Origin: JBGTFE01 sp036403235
GTDB lineage: Bacteria > Acidobacteriota > Blastocatellia > Pyrinomonadales > Pyrinomonadaceae
Direction of reading: 5' to 3'
DNA: 15,458 bases
Assembly: GCA_036403235.1 (NCBI GenBank)
Contig: DASWRI010000047.1
Location: forward strand, 1 to 15,458
Shown: in pieces, positions 13,933-15,458 of the stretch
Layout: each line of letters begins with the position of its first letter
How positions within the stretch are numbered: position 1 is the stretch's first letter
Program-made: the position numbers and the translations under genes
Notes under the pieces: model-generated
Seen by the model: only the letters and a program-made list of their open reading frames with translations
Database searches by the model: none
Told to the model about the DNA's origin: nothing

Positions 13933-14859
13933 ATGCCCGACGAATTTCCGAAAAAACGTGATTTAGTCCGCGAGTTTCTTTCTTATCTGCGCGTCGAGCG
14001 CGGGCTTGCAAAAAATTCGATTGACGCTTACGAGCGCGATTTGGCGCGTTTGAAATCTTTTGCCGAAAGCGAAAATCTGGAGCTAATCGAGCTGACCAGA
14101 CAGGATTTGCGCGCGTTTATCGCGGATTTGTCGCGCGAAGGCTTGTCGCCGACTTCAATCGGGAGAATTACGAGCGCGGTTCGAGGATTTTACCGGTTTT
14201 TGATGCTCGACAATCATATCAAAAAACATCCGGCGGAAGATTTGAGCGCGCCGCAGAAAGGTTTTTACCTGCCGAAGTTTTTAAATCAGACGGACATCGA
14301 AAATCTGCTCGCCGTGCCGGACGTTTCGAACGAAACGGGCCTGCGCGACAAAGCGATTCTGGAAATAATGTATGCGGCCGGTCTGCGCGTTACGGAAGTC
14401 GTCGATTTGCAGATTAAAAACGTCGAACTGGACGCGGGAATTTTGACGTGCAAGGGCAAGGGAAGCAAAACGCGCCGCGTTCCGATCGGCAAAAGCGCGG
14501 TCGAATGGCTCAGGCTTTATCTGATTGCGCGTCGAAAAAAGGAAAACATCGAGATAAGCAATATTTTCGTGAGCTCTCTCGGAAAACCGCTGACGCGACA
14601 GGCGATTTTTAATTTTGTCAGGGAATACGCTGCAAAAATCGGCCTCGAAGACGTCTCGCCGCACACCTTGCGACACAGTTTCGCGACGCATCTGATTCAA
14701 AACAGCGCCGATGTCCGGAGCGTTCAGCAGATGCTCGGACACGCCGATATTTCGACGACGCAAATCTACACGCATATTACCGACTCGCATCTCCGGAAAA
14801 CCTACGAGAAATTTCATCCGCGCGCCAAAGCCTTCGGTAAAATCGAGACAAAAGACTAA
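13933..14859 (+). CDS. xerD: Site-specific tyrosine recombinase XerD-like
   Basis: A 308-residue tyrosine recombinase of the Xer family that resolves chromosome dimers at dif. The N-terminal SAM-like core-binding domain spans about 8-95 (LVREFLSYLRVERGLAKNSIDAYERDL), and the catalytic domain about 112-295. All catalytic residues are present: R152 in AAGLRVTE, K176 in KGKGSKTRRVP, H244 and R247 in HTLRHSFATHL, H270 in LGHADIS and the nucleophile Y279 in TQIYTH. Residue numbers for H244, R247, H270 and Y279 agree with E. coli XerD, so it is not a phage integrase. No RBS is clear before ATG 13933. The gene is 103 bp upstream of the tRNA operon. XerC versus XerD is by length and overall pattern only. 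Confidence 0.88.
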   Translation: MPDEFPKKRDLVREFLSYLRVERGLAKNSIDAYERDLARLKSFAESENLELIELTRQDLRAFIADLSREGLSPTSIGRITSAVRGFYRFLMLDNHIKKHPAEDLSAPQKGFYLPKFLNQTDIENLLAVPDVSNETGLRDKAILEIMYAAGLRVTEVVDLQIKNVELDAGILTCKGKGSKTRRVPIGKSAVEWLRLYLIARRKKENIEISNIFVSSLGKPLTRQAIFNFVREYAAKIGLEDVSPHTLRHSFATHLIQNSADVRSVQQMLGHADISTTQIYTHITDSHLRKTYEKFHPRAKAFGKIETKD

Positions 14860-14875
14860 AGCCTGTTTTCGTCGC

Positions 14876-14904
14876 TTGCAACTTACAAATTTCTTAGCTA
14901 ATAT
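14876..14904 (+). promoter_or_regulatory. Promoter of the tRNA-tuf operon
   Basis: TTGCAA (14876-14881) is followed after exactly 17 bp by TAATAT (14899-14904). The start would be near 14911, about 50 bp ahead of the tRNA-Tyr gene, which is suitable for a tRNA precursor. Confidence 0.58.
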
Positions 14905-14962
14905 GTAACTTTTGCTACAGCCACAGAAAAGTCGCTAGGCAAAGACTGAATAAGAAAATTGA

Positions 14963-15050
14963 GCATGGGTGGTCGAGCGGTCAAAGGCAACGGGCTGTAA
15001 ACCCGTCGGGTTAATTCCCTACGTAGGTTCAAATCCTACCCCATGCACCA
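14963..15050 (+). tRNA. tRNA-Tyr (anticodon GUA)
   Basis: A class II tRNA with long variable arm. The acceptor GCATGGG pairs with CCCATGC, and the encoded ACCA end is at 15047-15050. The anticodon stem ACGGG/CCCGT carries loop CTGTAAA with GTA at 14997-14999. The T arm contains GGTTCAAATCC. Length 88 nt is normal for bacterial tRNA-Tyr. Confidence 0.96.
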
Positions 15051-15083
15051 CAAGTTAATTTTGAGATGAAAATCTCAAAACGG

Positions 15084-15159
<76 letters not shown>

Positions 15160-15186
15160 ATTTATTAAGTTTTCATTTGATAAATT

Positions 15187-15261
15187 GCCCGAATAGCTCA
15201 GGGGTAGAGCGTTTCCTTGGTAAGGAAAAGGTCTCGGGTTCAATTCCCGATTTGGGCTCCA
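15187..15261 (+). tRNA. tRNA-Thr (anticodon GGU)
   Basis: The acceptor GCCCGAA pairs with TTTGGGC with one G-T pair, followed by T discriminator and encoded CCA (15259-15261). The anticodon stem TTTCC/GGAAA encloses TTGGTAA with GGT at 15219-15221. The D arm TAGCTCAGGGGTAGAGC and T arm CGGGTTCAATTCCCG are standard. Confidence 0.96.
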
Positions 15262-15317
15262 TAAGTTTTTATTTTATTTATTAAGAAAATTCGTTGACGG
15301 AGTAAGAAGAACAGAAA

Positions 15318-15458
15318 ATGAGCAAAGAGAAGTTTGACAGAAGCAAACCGCACGTGAACATCGGGACGATCGGGCACGTTGATCACGGCAAAACGACATT
15401 AACCGCCGCCATCACCAAAGTGATGAGCAAACATAATCCGAAGATGACGTTTCGCTCG
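15318..15458 (+). CDS. tuf: Elongation factor Tu (3' end beyond window)
   Basis: The first 47 residues of EF-Tu, the GTPase that delivers aminoacyl-tRNA to the ribosome. The start MSKEKFDRSKPHVNIGTIGHVDHGKTTLTAAI carries the G1/P-loop GHVDHGKT at 19-26. The ATG at 15318 is the family start. GGAG at 15299 is rather far upstream, but AGAAGA lies closer. The gene follows three tRNAs in the same direction and is probably read from the same transcript. The remaining roughly 350 residues lie past the window edge. Confidence 0.97.
   Translation, partial: MSKEKFDRSKPHVNIGTIGHVDHGKTTLTAAITKVMSKHNPKMTFRS

Noticed and set aside
14281..14817. Minus-strand open frame of 178 codons opposite xerD
   Set aside because: Shadow of the catalytic domain of a recombinase whose active-site residues are all in place on the + strand.

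Overview
The window is bacterial chromosome of roughly even GC, densely packed and mostly read on the + strand. It holds no plasmid, phage or CRISPR signature. The codon style, the sorbosone-dehydrogenase-like propeller protein, the winged-helix/membrane-protein cluster and the many genes without a clear Shine-Dalgarno site suggest an Acidobacteriota-type organism (Blastocatellia-like). That placement is an impression, not a proof. Presence of menC implies menaquinone synthesis.

Region 1 (1-2560): the C-terminal part of a SufU-type Fe-S scaffold is followed by a group III truncated haemoglobin. A LURP-one-related protein converges tail to tail on the globin. Divergent from it is menC (o-succinylbenzoate synthase, possibly also an N-succinylamino-acid racemase). 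Region 2 (2718-6296): a secreted protein fuses a sorbosone-dehydrogenase-like beta-propeller to a PEBP domain. After a strong terminator comes ettA, the ABC-F translation factor, with its own promoter and terminator. Region 3 (6427-7554): a putative lipoprotein and a small conserved-looking hypothetical on the minus strand.

Region 4 (7776-12044) is the least characterised part. It looks like a single operon of a six-TM protein, a winged-helix regulator, four further small membrane proteins and a geranylgeranyl-reductase-like flavoprotein. A consensus -35 promoter lies so close to the first ATG that the transcript should be nearly leaderless. A decayed copy of the flavoprotein's first codons sits about 317 bp upstream of the intact gene. 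The operon ends in a 32-bp-stem hairpin that includes the flavoprotein stop codon. A DUF4173-type membrane protein follows.

Region 5 (13933-end) is housekeeping: a XerD-like recombinase with every catalytic residue, then tRNA-Tyr(GUA), tRNA-Gly(UCC), tRNA-Thr(GGU) and the start of tuf. This is the same order and anticodons as the E. coli tyrU-glyT-thrT-tufB operon.

No complete new defence or mobile system is evident. The best candidates for new biology are the regulated membrane cluster, the propeller-PEBP fusion, the (near-)leaderless promoters and the large hairpin with its repeat-like tail. No gap between genes exceeds 300 bases.
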